A stretch of 38,895 nucleotides of DNA from a virus, in the IMG/VR virus record IMGVR_UViG_3300028388_001251, positions 1-38,895 of that record, one strand, 5' to 3'. Shown one piece after another: positions 5,786-12,784 of this stretch. Numbering within the stretch: the stretch's first letter is position 1; each line of letters opens with the position of its first letter. Below the pieces are notes generated by a model. It did no database searches, had not been told where the DNA came from, and saw nothing but the letters and a program-made list of their open reading frames with translations. Position numbers and translations under genes: made by a program.

Positions 5786-6625
5786 ATGCCTACGATAGAC
5801 AAGTTTACCAGAGAACAGGCCGAAGACCTGTTCTATAACGACAGCCACTACATCTACGACACGTATTGGAGCGACATGCGGGACGCCGCCGAGTACATCA
5901 TATGCGGCATGCTCGATGAGGATAAGTACAGTTGCCTAACCTACTTTTGCCGTCAGACCTTAAAGGCTGCCCCGCAGAAAGGAATCGACCACTCCCTTCG
6001 AAGGTTGGACCCGTGCATGGAAGAGGTCGGAGGTGGCATAGAAATATCTGGCTTTGACTTGGAGCTGGACAGAGTAAATCTCCCCAAGGCAGTGCCTTCC
6101 CTCCGCGCGCACGTCGGGCTCACTACAGCAGATTTGACAGTTCTAGCTGCTGCTGCTGCTTGCTTTGGTGCAGCCGTGTTGCCGACGTTCGAGGTCAGGG
6201 AGAATCACAGAAGCTCCCGTACTATAGAGATTGGGGGGTTGTTGCTGTCTAACCGACGAGCCGACCTGACCGACGAAGATGCGGCCACGATCAGAGATGA
6301 CATCAGGGAGGAGTACGAGGCAAGCGAGGAAGACCCGACGTACGCGGACAAGACCATCGAGCTGTTTCGTCTGCACGCCAAAGAGTTAGTGCCCACGCTA
6401 TGTGGCGCTAACCCGCACCACATGTTTCCCACAACGGTAGACTTATTCGAGCCGCTTATGCGTGTCATAGATAAGTTTGTTGTGTACTATACTGACTTCA
6501 TAGATAGCGTAGAGAGTGCGCTGGCTGCTGAGTCTGAGTATCTGCAATCGTTCGAGTGTTGGTATGAATCAATGCTTGCCAACGAGGTAGAGTTTGATGC
6601 CCCCGAAGGAGAGGACAATGAATGA
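5786..6625 (+). CDS. Unknown protein
   Basis: A 279-residue protein with no recognised domain. It is acidic and rich in aromatic residues (Y, F, W), with cysteines near 38, 46 and 51. A small-residue stretch around 115-135 (AAAAACFGAAV) could be a buried helix or a weak membrane segment. Codon use is noticeably more AT-rich than in the polymerase and ATPase genes, hinting at separate acquisition. The start follows AGGA and palindrome copy 6. The end overlaps the start of the next gene. Confidence 0.75.
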   Translation: MPTIDKFTREQAEDLFYNDSHYIYDTYWSDMRDAAEYIICGMLDEDKYSCLTYFCRQTLKAAPQKGIDHSLRRLDPCMEEVGGGIEISGFDLELDRVNLPKAVPSLRAHVGLTTADLTVLAAAAACFGAAVLPTFEVRENHRSSRTIEIGGLLLSNRRADLTDEDAATIRDDIREEYEASEEDPTYADKTIELFRLHAKELVPTLCGANPHHMFPTTVDLFEPLMRVIDKFVVYYTDFIDSVESALAAESEYLQSFECWYESMLANEVEFDAPEGEDNE

Positions 6626-6842
6626 CCAACCGCACCCACCTAACGATCTCGAGAACGTTATCCGACATCTACAGAAAGATGTCAGGTCTATTGCCAACCG
6701 ACTCAAGGCGCAGGAGCGTCGAGCAATTCGCGTTGAGACTCGCCTATGTAAACTTGCAGAAGCGCTTGGGCACGACGACGTTCTCGAGATCACACCTGAA
6801 AACGCCGCAGCTTATGCGGATGGTGGCCAAGGAACTCAGTGA
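6618..6842 (+). CDS. Small coiled-coil protein
   Basis: A 74-residue protein, charged, with a helical heptad-like stretch (LENVIRHLQKDVRSIANRLK). I chose ATG 6618, spaced about eight bases after AGGAG; an in-frame ATG at 6594 lies deeper in the previous gene. Another frame (ATG 6622) is also open here. In this frame G and C dominate codon position 1 and are scarce in position 2, as in true genes, while the other frame shows the reverse, so I favour this one. Function unknown. Confidence 0.55.
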   Translation: MNDQPHPPNDLENVIRHLQKDVRSIANRLKAQERRAIRVETRLCKLAEALGHDDVLEITPENAAAYADGGQGTQ

Positions 6843-7062
6843 CAGGAAGATCGTCGGCGCGTTCTATCGCTGCGGTAATGGCGAGGAGGAGGCTCGCTTA
6901 CGCAGTGTCTTGCTCAGTCTCGACGATGGGCTTTACACGTGCGACGTTGTGGGGAGTCGCGCTATGAAAGACATAGGCCCCCACAAAACAGTTGAACGCG
7001 CACAAGCGTTCTTACAAATCCAGTGGGGGTACCCACTGACTTATTCAGCACAAGAAATCTAG
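6814..7062 (+). CDS. Small unknown protein
   Basis: The frame is open from ATG 6622, but the segment before about 6815 is better explained by the gene at 6618-6842. I therefore place the start at ATG 6814 (ATG 6820 is also possible), giving 82 residues and a 29-base overlap with the previous gene. No clear ribosome binding site is visible, so expression may rely on translational coupling. A gene finder may prefer the 146-residue version from 6622. The protein is mixed alpha/beta with no recognised motif. Confidence 0.45.
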   Translation: MRMVAKELSDRKIVGAFYRCGNGEEEARLRSVLLSLDDGLYTCDVVGSRAMKDIGPHKTVERAQAFLQIQWGYPLTYSAQEI

Positions 7063-7083
7063 TTTGTGACACCACGTCACAAA
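7063..7083. promoter_or_regulatory. Early-region palindrome, copy 7
   Basis: TTTGTGAC-ACCAC-GTCACAAA, perfect arms, identical to copy 2 including the centre. It begins right after the preceding stop codon and ends 25 bases before the ATG at 7109, followed by TTACTTAC and AGGAG. It is the last copy in the window. Confidence 0.75.
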
Positions 7084-7108
7084 CCAACTTACTTACAGGA
7101 GCAACACC

Positions 7109-8092
7109 ATGTTTGGTAACTTCGATAGCGGCAACATTCCAAGCATCACTTCATTCGCCATGGCGAAGAAGTTTTACGAGACGACCACTCCAATAACCCG
7201 AGGCCCCAACAAGGGGCGCATACCCCTGCGCACAAACCGAGCAGACTCAGACACTTATTGGGTAGAGCGTGATGTACGTCGTCACGACCTGCTGCGCGAT
7301 AAGGACGAGCCTGTAGAGGCGTACGTGTTCAACATGTACCGCACCGAGATCATCGTCTATTACGCCGATGGTGTGATTGAAATCAGCGACTACGAGTCGC
7401 AGACCACTAGGAAGGTGCAGAACCGCCTCACACCCAACACCGTAAATATATACGGCGGTGCGCAGAACAAGTTTGTGGCCATCCCCGCAAATAAGTCAGC
7501 CTGCGCGACACTGATGGCTCCGTTCCTCCGCGGCCACTCCTTTGTGATGCCGTTCTACGGCAACATGTTTCTTGTACCCAACAAGGACGGCCGGTGGACA
7601 GTGATGAACCACGGCTACTACGTGCGCCTTGGTCGGACCATCCACGACCCGCTGCTCGCCAAGTACGTCCGCGCTGTGCAGAAGTCGTTACGTGCACTGA
7701 CCCGCATGGGTGGTGACCAGAGCAACGACCCGCTGTTCCTCGAGCACCTTCCCGGCGAAGGCCCGGGCTCAGGCTATTTCTACGACATGGGCGACTCCAT
7801 GCGTCGGGCGTCCCAGCACCTGTACAACCACATCGAGAAGACAGGCTGGAAAGAAGGCCAGCGTGTGCGCACCAGCGACTTGAACGCCCTGCTCCTGCCG
7901 ACTGACCACTACGGTCGGACCTTGTGCAGCTCGCTCATGGAGCGGTTCACTAGGGGTAGCGACCTGAAGGCCCTGCGCTTCTACGTGCAGGACGGCGCTA
8001 CGACCGAGTATTCAGCGGCGCACTGGGTCGTGGGTGAGAAAGAGCTGAACAGCCTGCAGGCTGCGATAGTTGAGTGCGAGGCGGCCGCATGA
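7109..8092 (+). CDS. Unknown 327-residue protein
   Basis: No domain is recognised. The N-terminal half (about 45-190) reads like a beta-rich globular domain with many Y, V and I residues; the C-terminal half is more helical. There is no signal peptide or membrane segment. AGGAG and palindrome copy 7 precede it, and its stop codon overlaps the start of a small membrane protein (ATGA). It is the last large gene of the early block, before the terminator at 8215. Confidence 0.75.
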   Translation: MFGNFDSGNIPSITSFAMAKKFYETTTPITRGPNKGRIPLRTNRADSDTYWVERDVRRHDLLRDKDEPVEAYVFNMYRTEIIVYYADGVIEISDYESQTTRKVQNRLTPNTVNIYGGAQNKFVAIPANKSACATLMAPFLRGHSFVMPFYGNMFLVPNKDGRWTVMNHGYYVRLGRTIHDPLLAKYVRAVQKSLRALTRMGGDQSNDPLFLEHLPGEGPGSGYFYDMGDSMRRASQHLYNHIEKTGWKEGQRVRTSDLNALLLPTDHYGRTLCSSLMERFTRGSDLKALRFYVQDGATTEYSAAHWVVGEKELNSLQAAIVECEAAA

Positions 8093-8193
8093 AGTGGTCC
8101 GACTTCGTCGACGCTGCGCTTAGCATGATAGGCGTTGTGGTTTTGCTTGCGGTTTTTTACCTGCTGGCCTACGCTTACACTGCACCGCAGTAG
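8089..8193 (+). CDS. Small single-span membrane protein
   Basis: A 34-residue frame overlapping the previous stop by ATGA. The peptide has a short polar N-terminus (MKWSDFVDAAL), then a strongly hydrophobic stretch MIGVVVLLAVFYLLAYAY, which is a convincing membrane helix, and a short tail. It ends 21 bases before a strong terminator. Such tiny membrane proteins in phage early regions may act on the host envelope. No family is recognised, and nearby genes do not suggest a holin. Confidence 0.55.
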   Translation: MKWSDFVDAALSMIGVVVLLAVFYLLAYAYTAPQ

Positions 8194-8214
8194 GTGCGGC
8201 TCCTATCAATACTT

Positions 8215-8238
8215 GCCCCACTTCGGTGGGGCTTTTTT
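8215..8238 (+). terminator. Rho-independent terminator with UUCG loop
   Basis: GCCCCAC (8215-8221), loop TTCG, GTGGGGC (8226-8232), then six T. A perfect 7-bp stem with an extra-stable tetraloop. It closes the early block. Confidence 0.92.
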
Positions 8239-8252
8239 ACTGAGGACTACTT

Positions 8253-8522
8253 ATGACTGACAAGCCCGAACCTCAACGAATTGATGTGCCCGGCATGGAC
8301 ACGCACGGCGCTATGGGTGAAGCACCGCCGGCGCAGCCCAAGAACGCGATCCCCGACTTCATCTTGAAGGAAGGCCAGCGGCAGGCCGCCGGTGGTGCTC
8401 ACTTCTACGGTGTGAAGCTGACCGACTGCACTCGAGAGGAGCTGTACGCTGCAGTGGTAGCCGCATGGTACGAGGCGCGCAAGGCACAGGAGGCGCTGGC
8501 TCAGGCGCAGTCCAATGCCTGA
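8253..8522 (+). CDS. Small unknown protein
   Basis: An 89-residue protein with a proline-rich first half and a helical, alanine-rich C-terminus (AAVVAAWYEARKAQEALAQAQ). GAGGA sits upstream, within the motif context CTACTTATG (8247-8255). It is the first gene after the terminator, so a promoter may lie nearby, but none matches consensus. The end overlaps the next start by 8 bases. Function unknown. Confidence 0.65.
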   Translation: MTDKPEPQRIDVPGMDTHGAMGEAPPAQPKNAIPDFILKEGQRQAAGGAHFYGVKLTDCTREELYAAVVAAWYEARKAQEALAQAQSNA

Positions 8523-8745
8523 GGAAGTTACTACAGAGCCGGGTGAGCTGCGGGGCCTGACGCTGGTTGCCGACGATCTCAATGTGCTGGCCCACTTCGC
8601 CGAGACAGGCGTGAGCCTTGTCCGAGCCCAGATGATGTCGGGAGCCGTGCCGGAGATTCACCTGTCCCAAGTCAACCATACCTGCAAGCGAGGCGACGCA
8701 GTCATCGAGAAAGTCAGGAAGTTTTTGGGGGTGGACGATGAGTGA
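8515..8745 (+). CDS. Small unknown protein
   Basis: A 76-residue acidic protein without recognised domain. It overlaps both neighbours by 8 bases (ATG inside the previous end, stop inside the next start), as in a tightly coupled operon of small accessory genes. Confidence 0.65.
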   Translation: MPEEVTTEPGELRGLTLVADDLNVLAHFAETGVSLVRAQMMSGAVPEIHLSQVNHTCKRGDAVIEKVRKFLGVDDE

Positions 8746-9040
8746 TAACTCTGAGCTGTACGGGGATGACTGCTTCCCCGGTACGCCATGCTTCGATGCA
8801 GCCGAACGCTTGAGCGCAGAACTAGAGCAGCAGCTTGTCGAGGTGCGGAAAGAGAACGAGGACCTCCACAATAGATACCACTTGCTAGCTACCGAAATGG
8901 TGTACGAAGGCAACTCTGTCCAGTATTGGAGAGACAAGGCGCTGGCGTACAAACGGTACGCGGGGATTGTGTCCCGGCTGAGAGAGATGCTGGCGGAAAT
9001 GGATAACGCCACAGCAGAGCAGGGAGGAGATAGTGAGTGA
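8738..9040 (+). CDS. Small coiled-coil protein
   Basis: A 100-residue protein. Residues about 20-55 (LSAELEQQLVEVRKENEDL) form a typical coiled coil and the C-terminus is helical and acidic. It ends with DSE at the shared junction AGTGAGTGATG, which also closes two later genes. Function unknown. Confidence 0.65.
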   Translation: MSDNSELYGDDCFPGTPCFDAAERLSAELEQQLVEVRKENEDLHNRYHLLATEMVYEGNSVQYWRDKALAYKRYAGIVSRLREMLAEMDNATAEQGGDSE

Positions 9041-9291
9041 TGAGCTACGAGCAAAGCAACGTTGGCTACGGACTGGTGCCGCACAAGCAAAACTGCCGCT
9101 GTGATGAGTGCGAGCGCGCACGCTTGCAGGGAGAAAACCGGAGGCTGAAGGAACAGCTTGCTGAGGCGCAGCGGGACACTGAGCGCCTAGAGTTTTTGAT
9201 ACGCGAAGGGTGGTATGAGTGCGAAAGTAGTGACTGGCGTAGTGAGATAGACGAGTCGATGACTACATCCTGCATGGGTGGGAGTGAGTGA
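9040..9291 (+). CDS. Small protein with Cys cluster and coiled coil
   Basis: An 83-residue protein. An N-terminal HKQNCRCDEC cluster could bind zinc or be part of a disulphide-rich patch; a helical charged stretch (RLQGENRRLKEQLAEAQRD) then forms a coiled coil. I start at ATG 9040, overlapping the preceding stop (ATGA); an in-frame GTG lies three bases earlier. It ends GGSE at the shared junction. Confidence 0.6.
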   Translation: MSYEQSNVGYGLVPHKQNCRCDECERARLQGENRRLKEQLAEAQRDTERLEFLIREGWYECESSDWRSEIDESMTTSCMGGSE

Positions 9292-9458
9292 TGAGCGCAA
9301 TGGACGGACAGATGAACGAGTTTGTAAAGCTGGCACAAGGCGAGCTGAAAGAGCTGCGGGCCGAGGTAGCTCGACTGACCAAGGAGAACAACACTCTCTG
9401 GAAACAAAACTACGAGCTGGCTAAAGCTGCCAAGAAGGGAGGCCAAACTCATGGATGA
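9291..9458 (+). CDS. 55-residue coiled-coil protein
   Basis: ATG 9291 overlaps the previous stop (ATGA). The peptide is nearly all one charged helix with leucine spacing (ELKELRAEVARLTKENNTL) and a basic tail. Its stop lies 8 bases inside the next gene. It resembles the two preceding small proteins in style, suggesting they may interact or share ancestry. Confidence 0.6.
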   Translation: MSAMDGQMNEFVKLAQGELKELRAEVARLTKENNTLWKQNYELAKAAKKGGQTHG

Positions 9459-9648
9459 AGAACACCAGTGCCCGCGCTGCTTCCGATACCTCCACAGCAA
9501 CGCAGATAACTACGAACTGGTCGGCTACTGGTCGCCTCCGCTTGCTTTCTATGGCATAGGCGCATCGGTGCCGCCGGATGCTGTTCCCGTCTACAGGAGA
9601 GTACCCGACGGGCGCTCGCATCAAGCCCTCGCGGGCGGGAGTGAGTGA
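9451..9648 (+). CDS. Small protein with CPRC motif
   Basis: A 65-residue protein beginning MDEEHQCPRCFRYL. The CPRC pair looks like half of a zinc ribbon; no second pair follows, so metal binding would need H14 or a partner. It ends GGSE at the third copy of the AGTGAGTGATG junction. Confidence 0.6.
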   Translation: MDEEHQCPRCFRYLHSNADNYELVGYWSPPLAFYGIGASVPPDAVPVYRRVPDGRSHQALAGGSE

Positions 9649-9932
9649 TGGGTAACTCCAATTTCATCATCGAAGATTCAAAGCCGCTACCACCAAAGCG
9701 CAAGCCGAAGTACCCCTTCGCTGCAATGGAGGTCGGCCAGTCGTTCCAGATACCCATCACGGACGCCGACGTGGAAGAGCATGGTGATGAGTCCACTGCA
9801 TTGGCCCGGGTGCGCAGTGCTGTTTCGTCCAGCGCCGCGGCGTTCAACCGTCAGGGTCTGGGCAGGAAGATCGTCGTACGAAAGACCGGCGAGCGCTCTC
9901 TGCGCTGCTGGTGTGTGCCGGCCGACTACTGA
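9648..9932 (+). CDS. Small conserved-type phage protein before the polymerase
   Basis: A 94-residue protein. A short polar N-terminus leads to the segment KYPFAAMEVGQSFQIP, then a helical stretch and a basic beta C-terminus (GRKIVVRKTGERSLRCWCV). Proteins of this shape occur near phage replication genes and may bind nucleic acid, judging by the basic C-terminus; that is inference. Start ATG 9648 overlaps the previous stop, and its own stop overlaps the polymerase start (TGATG). Confidence 0.65.
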   Translation: MGNSNFIIEDSKPLPPKRKPKYPFAAMEVGQSFQIPITDADVEEHGDESTALARVRSAVSSSAAAFNRQGLGRKIVVRKTGERSLRCWCVPADY

Positions 9933-12784
9933 TGGCATGGGAAGCGTTCGACGTCGAGACAGACGGCGAGCTGCGGGAGTACGCCCTGCAGCCGTGGCGA
10001 GTGAAGGACCGTCAAGCATGGCTGACCTCTTGGTCGGTGTCATCGAACGAAGGCAACCGGGTGACTTTCGCGCCGGAGCACCCTCGGGATACAGCCAACC
10101 TGTTGCGTCCTTTGGTAGAGCGTTGGCTCGACGAGAAGACCACCGTCTGCCTCTGGAACGGCGTGTTCGATGTGTCGTGGCTCTATGCCTATGGGTTCGC
10201 CGACTGGCTCACGCAGGTCAAGTGGCTCGACGGCATGCTGCTTTGGCGGCACATCGAGAACCAGCCGCAGTACGGGGTCGCCGCCGATAAGCGCACGTCG
10301 TTCGGGCTGAAGCGCGCCGTCGAACATTACCTGCCGCAGTACGCTGGCTATGAGGAAGGCGTTGATTTCAGTGGCAGCGACCCCCTGATGCTGCTGCACT
10401 ACAACGCGTGCGATACATGGTTCACCCGGGCGCTGACTCGTCACTTCTACCTCCAGCTGGAGAAAGAGCCCCGTCGGCTCAAGGCGGCGCTGATCGAGGC
10501 GCACAGCATCCCGCTGATAGCACGAACTGTTTACGAGGGGATGGAGATTGACCACGACGGTCTGGACTCCCTCGACGAGTACCTCCAGCAAACTGCCGCT
10601 GATCGGCTGGCCCAGCTGAAGCCTCATGGTGCCACTGACAAGGTGCTGGCATCGCCGAAGCAACTGTCGGAGCTGCTGTTCGAGGACTGGGGCCTGACCC
10701 CGCTCAAGCACGGCAAGACTGGCCCGAGTACCGACAAGGAAACGCTGGTTGAGCTGGCCCAGAAGGACGACCGGATGCTCCTGATCCACCAGTACCGTGA
10801 GGCCAAGGGCAACCACAAGAAGTTCTGCGTCAACGTGCGCGCCGCGGCTGAGTACAACAACGACGGTCGGGCACACCCCGAGGCCAAGGTGTTCGGCACG
10901 TACACTGGCCGGGTCACTTACGCGTCGGCGCAAGGCAGGAACAAGGATCGCCGGCAAACTGGTTGGGCGCTCCACCAGATGAAGCGTGACCCCGAGTACC
11001 GCCGACTGATCAAGGCCCCCAATGGCTACCAGATAGTGGAGCTGGATGCCGCAGGTCAGGAGTTCCGGTGGATGGCCGAGCTGTCCGGCGACCCGACAAT
11101 GCGAGCGCTGTGCCAGCCCGGCGAGGACCCTCACAGCTACATGGGTGCGCAGGTCGGCAACCTCGAGTACCGCGAAGTGCAGGAAGGCGCCGGCAAGGAC
11201 AAACACCTGAAGGCTATCCGACAGGTGGGCAAGGTGGCGAACCTGTGCGTCGCAGCAGATACGCTGGTGCTGACTGATCGAGGTTACACCCCAATCGTAG
11301 ATGTCACGCTGGCTGATCTGGTGTGGGACGGGGTTGAGTTTGTCCGACACGAGGGCGTTGTGTGCAGCGGTGTACGTCCGGTACTGCAGTATCGTGGCAT
11401 AATTGCTACGCCTGATCATCAGGTGTTGGTCAACGGACAATGGGTGAGCTTGGATGAAGCGGCAAGACATGGTTGGCAAATCGAATCCGCGCTGGGCACG
11501 GGATGGGCGTGTAAAGCGCGGGCAGTTGTTCGGATCATGGGAGGTGTTGTCCGACGAGCCGTTTCCGAAGCACGGAGCACTTTACGTTCTGGCTCGGTGC
11601 TCATGCTCGACCGAGCGGGAGGTGAGCCTGCGTTCTCTGGAGACAGGCAAGTCCAGTCAGTGCAAAAGCTGCGCTGTAAGGGGCAGGCACACCCGCACAG
11701 GACATCTGATCGTGAAGGATGCACGACTGAGGCGCCTGCAGAAGCGAACGAACGACTGGTTCCAGCGGTGCAACAACCCCAACTCTCAATCCTATCGCAA
11801 CTATGGGGCGCGTGGCATCGAGTGCCGTTTCGAGTCGGTCGCTGCTTGCGTGACCTATGTGTTGGAGAACTTACCCCACGACACCTATCTTGGCGTGGAC
11901 ATCGACAGGATCGACAACAACGGGCACTACGAACCCGGGAATCTGCGTCTGGTTTCTCGGGCGCAGAACCTGCGCAACACAAGGCGCACTACGCATGTGC
12001 TGTGGCGGGGCAGGCAAATACTTTTGCAGGACTGGGCGGAGAACCCCTACGCTCTGACCACAGCGGGGCGCTATGTCGCGCAGGGAATGACCGGCGAAGC
12101 GATTTTGCAGAAGGCTCGTCAGGCCGTGCAGGAGAAGCGCAAAGGCTGGACGCAGATTCAAGAACGGTTGAGCCAGTCTACGACATCGTAAACTGCGGCC
12201 CACGAACACGATTCGCAGCCAACGGAGTGATTGTCCACAACTCACTCCAGTTCCGCACCAGTGCGCCACGCCTGCTGTCGGCGGCGCGGGTCAACCACGG
12301 CATGATGGACATGACTCTGCCGAAGGCAACTCACATCCGCAACACCTACCTCCGGGCGTACCGGGGCGTGCCGGAGTATTGGCAGCGCCAGATCGCGTTC
12401 CTTACAGCCAACAACTATGTGAAAACGCTGGCAGGCAGGAAGGTGGTGGTTCCGCCCCGGCTGCAGTCAATGTTCGAGTGGTCGACGCAGTCTACGAGCA
12501 TCAACTTTCCTGTACAGGGCACCGGCGGCGATCAGAAGTACCTAGCCATGTCGGTCATCCGACCACTGCTGCTGCAGCTCGATGCGATCTTCCTGTTCGA
12601 CCTTCACGACGGCCTGTACTTCCTCGTCCCTGACGCTGCGGTCGACGAGTTCATCACGAAAGCCAAGTACCTGTTCGACAACCTGCCCTACGAAAAAGCG
12701 TGGGGCATCATCCCGAGTATCCCACTTCCGTGGGACGTAAAGGTAGGCCCCACTTGGGGCACTATGGAGGAGCTGGACCTATGA
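9932..12784 (+). CDS. Family A DNA polymerase interrupted by an intein
   Basis: Replicative DNA polymerase of the Pol I family, 950 residues as translated and 618 after removal of the 332-residue intein. The 3'-5' exonuclease domain is complete: D7-V-E9, D80 and Y157-N-A-C-D161 (DEDDy). Polymerase motif A is D372-A-A-G-Q-E-F-R379. Motif B reads R430, K434-V-A-N-L438, then the intein (439-770), then S771-L-Q-F. Motif C is H892-D893-G894, with glycine where most family members have glutamate. L438 aligns with E. coli Pol I Phe762, so this is a Leu762-type enzyme. No 5'-3' exonuclease domain. Activity should depend on protein splicing. The start overlaps the previous stop (TGATG). Forms the replication core with the primase-helicase at 18916. 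Confidence 0.93.
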   Translation: MAWEAFDVETDGELREYALQPWRVKDRQAWLTSWSVSSNEGNRVTFAPEHPRDTANLLRPLVERWLDEKTTVCLWNGVFDVSWLYAYGFADWLTQVKWLDGMLLWRHIENQPQYGVAADKRTSFGLKRAVEHYLPQYAGYEEGVDFSGSDPLMLLHYNACDTWFTRALTRHFYLQLEKEPRRLKAALIEAHSIPLIARTVYEGMEIDHDGLDSLDEYLQQTAADRLAQLKPHGATDKVLASPKQLSELLFEDWGLTPLKHGKTGPSTDKETLVELAQKDDRMLLIHQYREAKGNHKKFCVNVRAAAEYNNDGRAHPEAKVFGTYTGRVTYASAQGRNKDRRQTGWALHQMKRDPEYRRLIKAPNGYQIVELDAAGQEFRWMAELSGDPTMRALCQPGEDPHSYMGAQVGNLEYREVQEGAGKDKHLKAIRQVGKVANLCVAADTLVLTDRGYTPIVDVTLADLVWDGVEFVRHEGVVCSGVRPVLQYRGIIATPDHQVLVNGQWVSLDEAARHGWQIESALGTGWACKARAVVRIMGGVVRRAVSEARSTLRSGSVLMLDRAGGEPAFSGDRQVQSVQKLRCKGQAHPHRTSDREGCTTEAPAEANERLVPAVQQPQLSILSQLWGAWHRVPFRVGRCLRDLCVGELTPRHLSWRGHRQDRQQRALRTRESASGFSGAEPAQHKAHYACAVAGQANTFAGLGGEPLRSDHSGALCRAGNDRRSDFAEGSSGRAGEAQRLDADSRTVEPVYDIVNCGPRTRFAANGVIVHNSLQFRTSAPRLLSAARVNHGMMDMTLPKATHIRNTYLRAYRGVPEYWQRQIAFLTANNYVKTLAGRKVVVPPRLQSMFEWSTQSTSINFPVQGTGGDQKYLAMSVIRPLLLQLDAIFLFDLHDGLYFLVPDAAVDEFITKAKYLFDNLPYEKAWGIIPSIPLPWDVKVGPTWGTMEELDL
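11246..12241 (+). mobile_element. Intein in polymerase motif B, with a nested endonuclease gene
   Basis: The inserted 332 codons start with Cys (TGC 11246-11248) in CVAADTLVLTDRGYTPIVDV (block A), have a block B TPDHQVLV with its T and H, and end with block F/G VYDIV...ANGVIVHN, followed by extein Ser. All residues needed for splicing are present. The splice domains span only about the first 75 and last 27 residues. Between them the polymerase frame is open but reads as low-quality, R-, A- and G-rich sequence, because the true coding frame there is the HNH gene at 11454-12191, one base out of frame. The insertion falls just after the residue matching Pol I 762, a known intein hot spot in the catalytic centre. 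Confidence 0.9.
11454..12191 (+). CDS. HNH homing endonuclease nested out of frame in the intein
   Basis: A 245-residue protein in the +1 frame relative to the polymerase. It carries a treble-clef-like zinc site (C49, C51, C70, C73), the conserved RCNNPN...YRNYGARGI segment (105-121) typical of phage HNH homing endonucleases, an HNH core DIDRIDNNGHYEPGN (149-163) followed by a QN-x4-R helix, and a C-terminal NUMOD-like helix-turn-helix (LQDWAENPYALTTAGRY). It has its own ATG with a weak GGTGAG ahead and its own TAA, inside the codons for intein block F. The enzyme should cut intein-free polymerase genes and drive spread of the element. The shadow frame must stay open for the polymerase to be made. 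Confidence 0.88.
   Translation: MKRQDMVGKSNPRWARDGRVKRGQLFGSWEVLSDEPFPKHGALYVLARCSCSTEREVSLRSLETGKSSQCKSCAVRGRHTRTGHLIVKDARLRRLQKRTNDWFQRCNNPNSQSYRNYGARGIECRFESVAACVTYVLENLPHDTYLGVDIDRIDNNGHYEPGNLRLVSRAQNLRNTRRTTHVLWRGRQILLQDWAENPYALTTAGRYVAQGMTGEAILQKARQAVQEKRKGWTQIQERLSQSTTS

Noticed and set aside
714-7083. Palindromes as host CRP binding sites
   Set aside because: CRP sites have TGTGA-N6-TCACA. Here the gap is 7 bases and the symmetry is around an odd base. The position next to ribosome binding sites also argues against it.
11246-12241. Sequencing error or pseudogene in the polymerase
   Set aside because: Splice residues are all intact, the polymerase frame is unbroken, and the HNH gene has its own start and stop. 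Two compensating errors would be needed.
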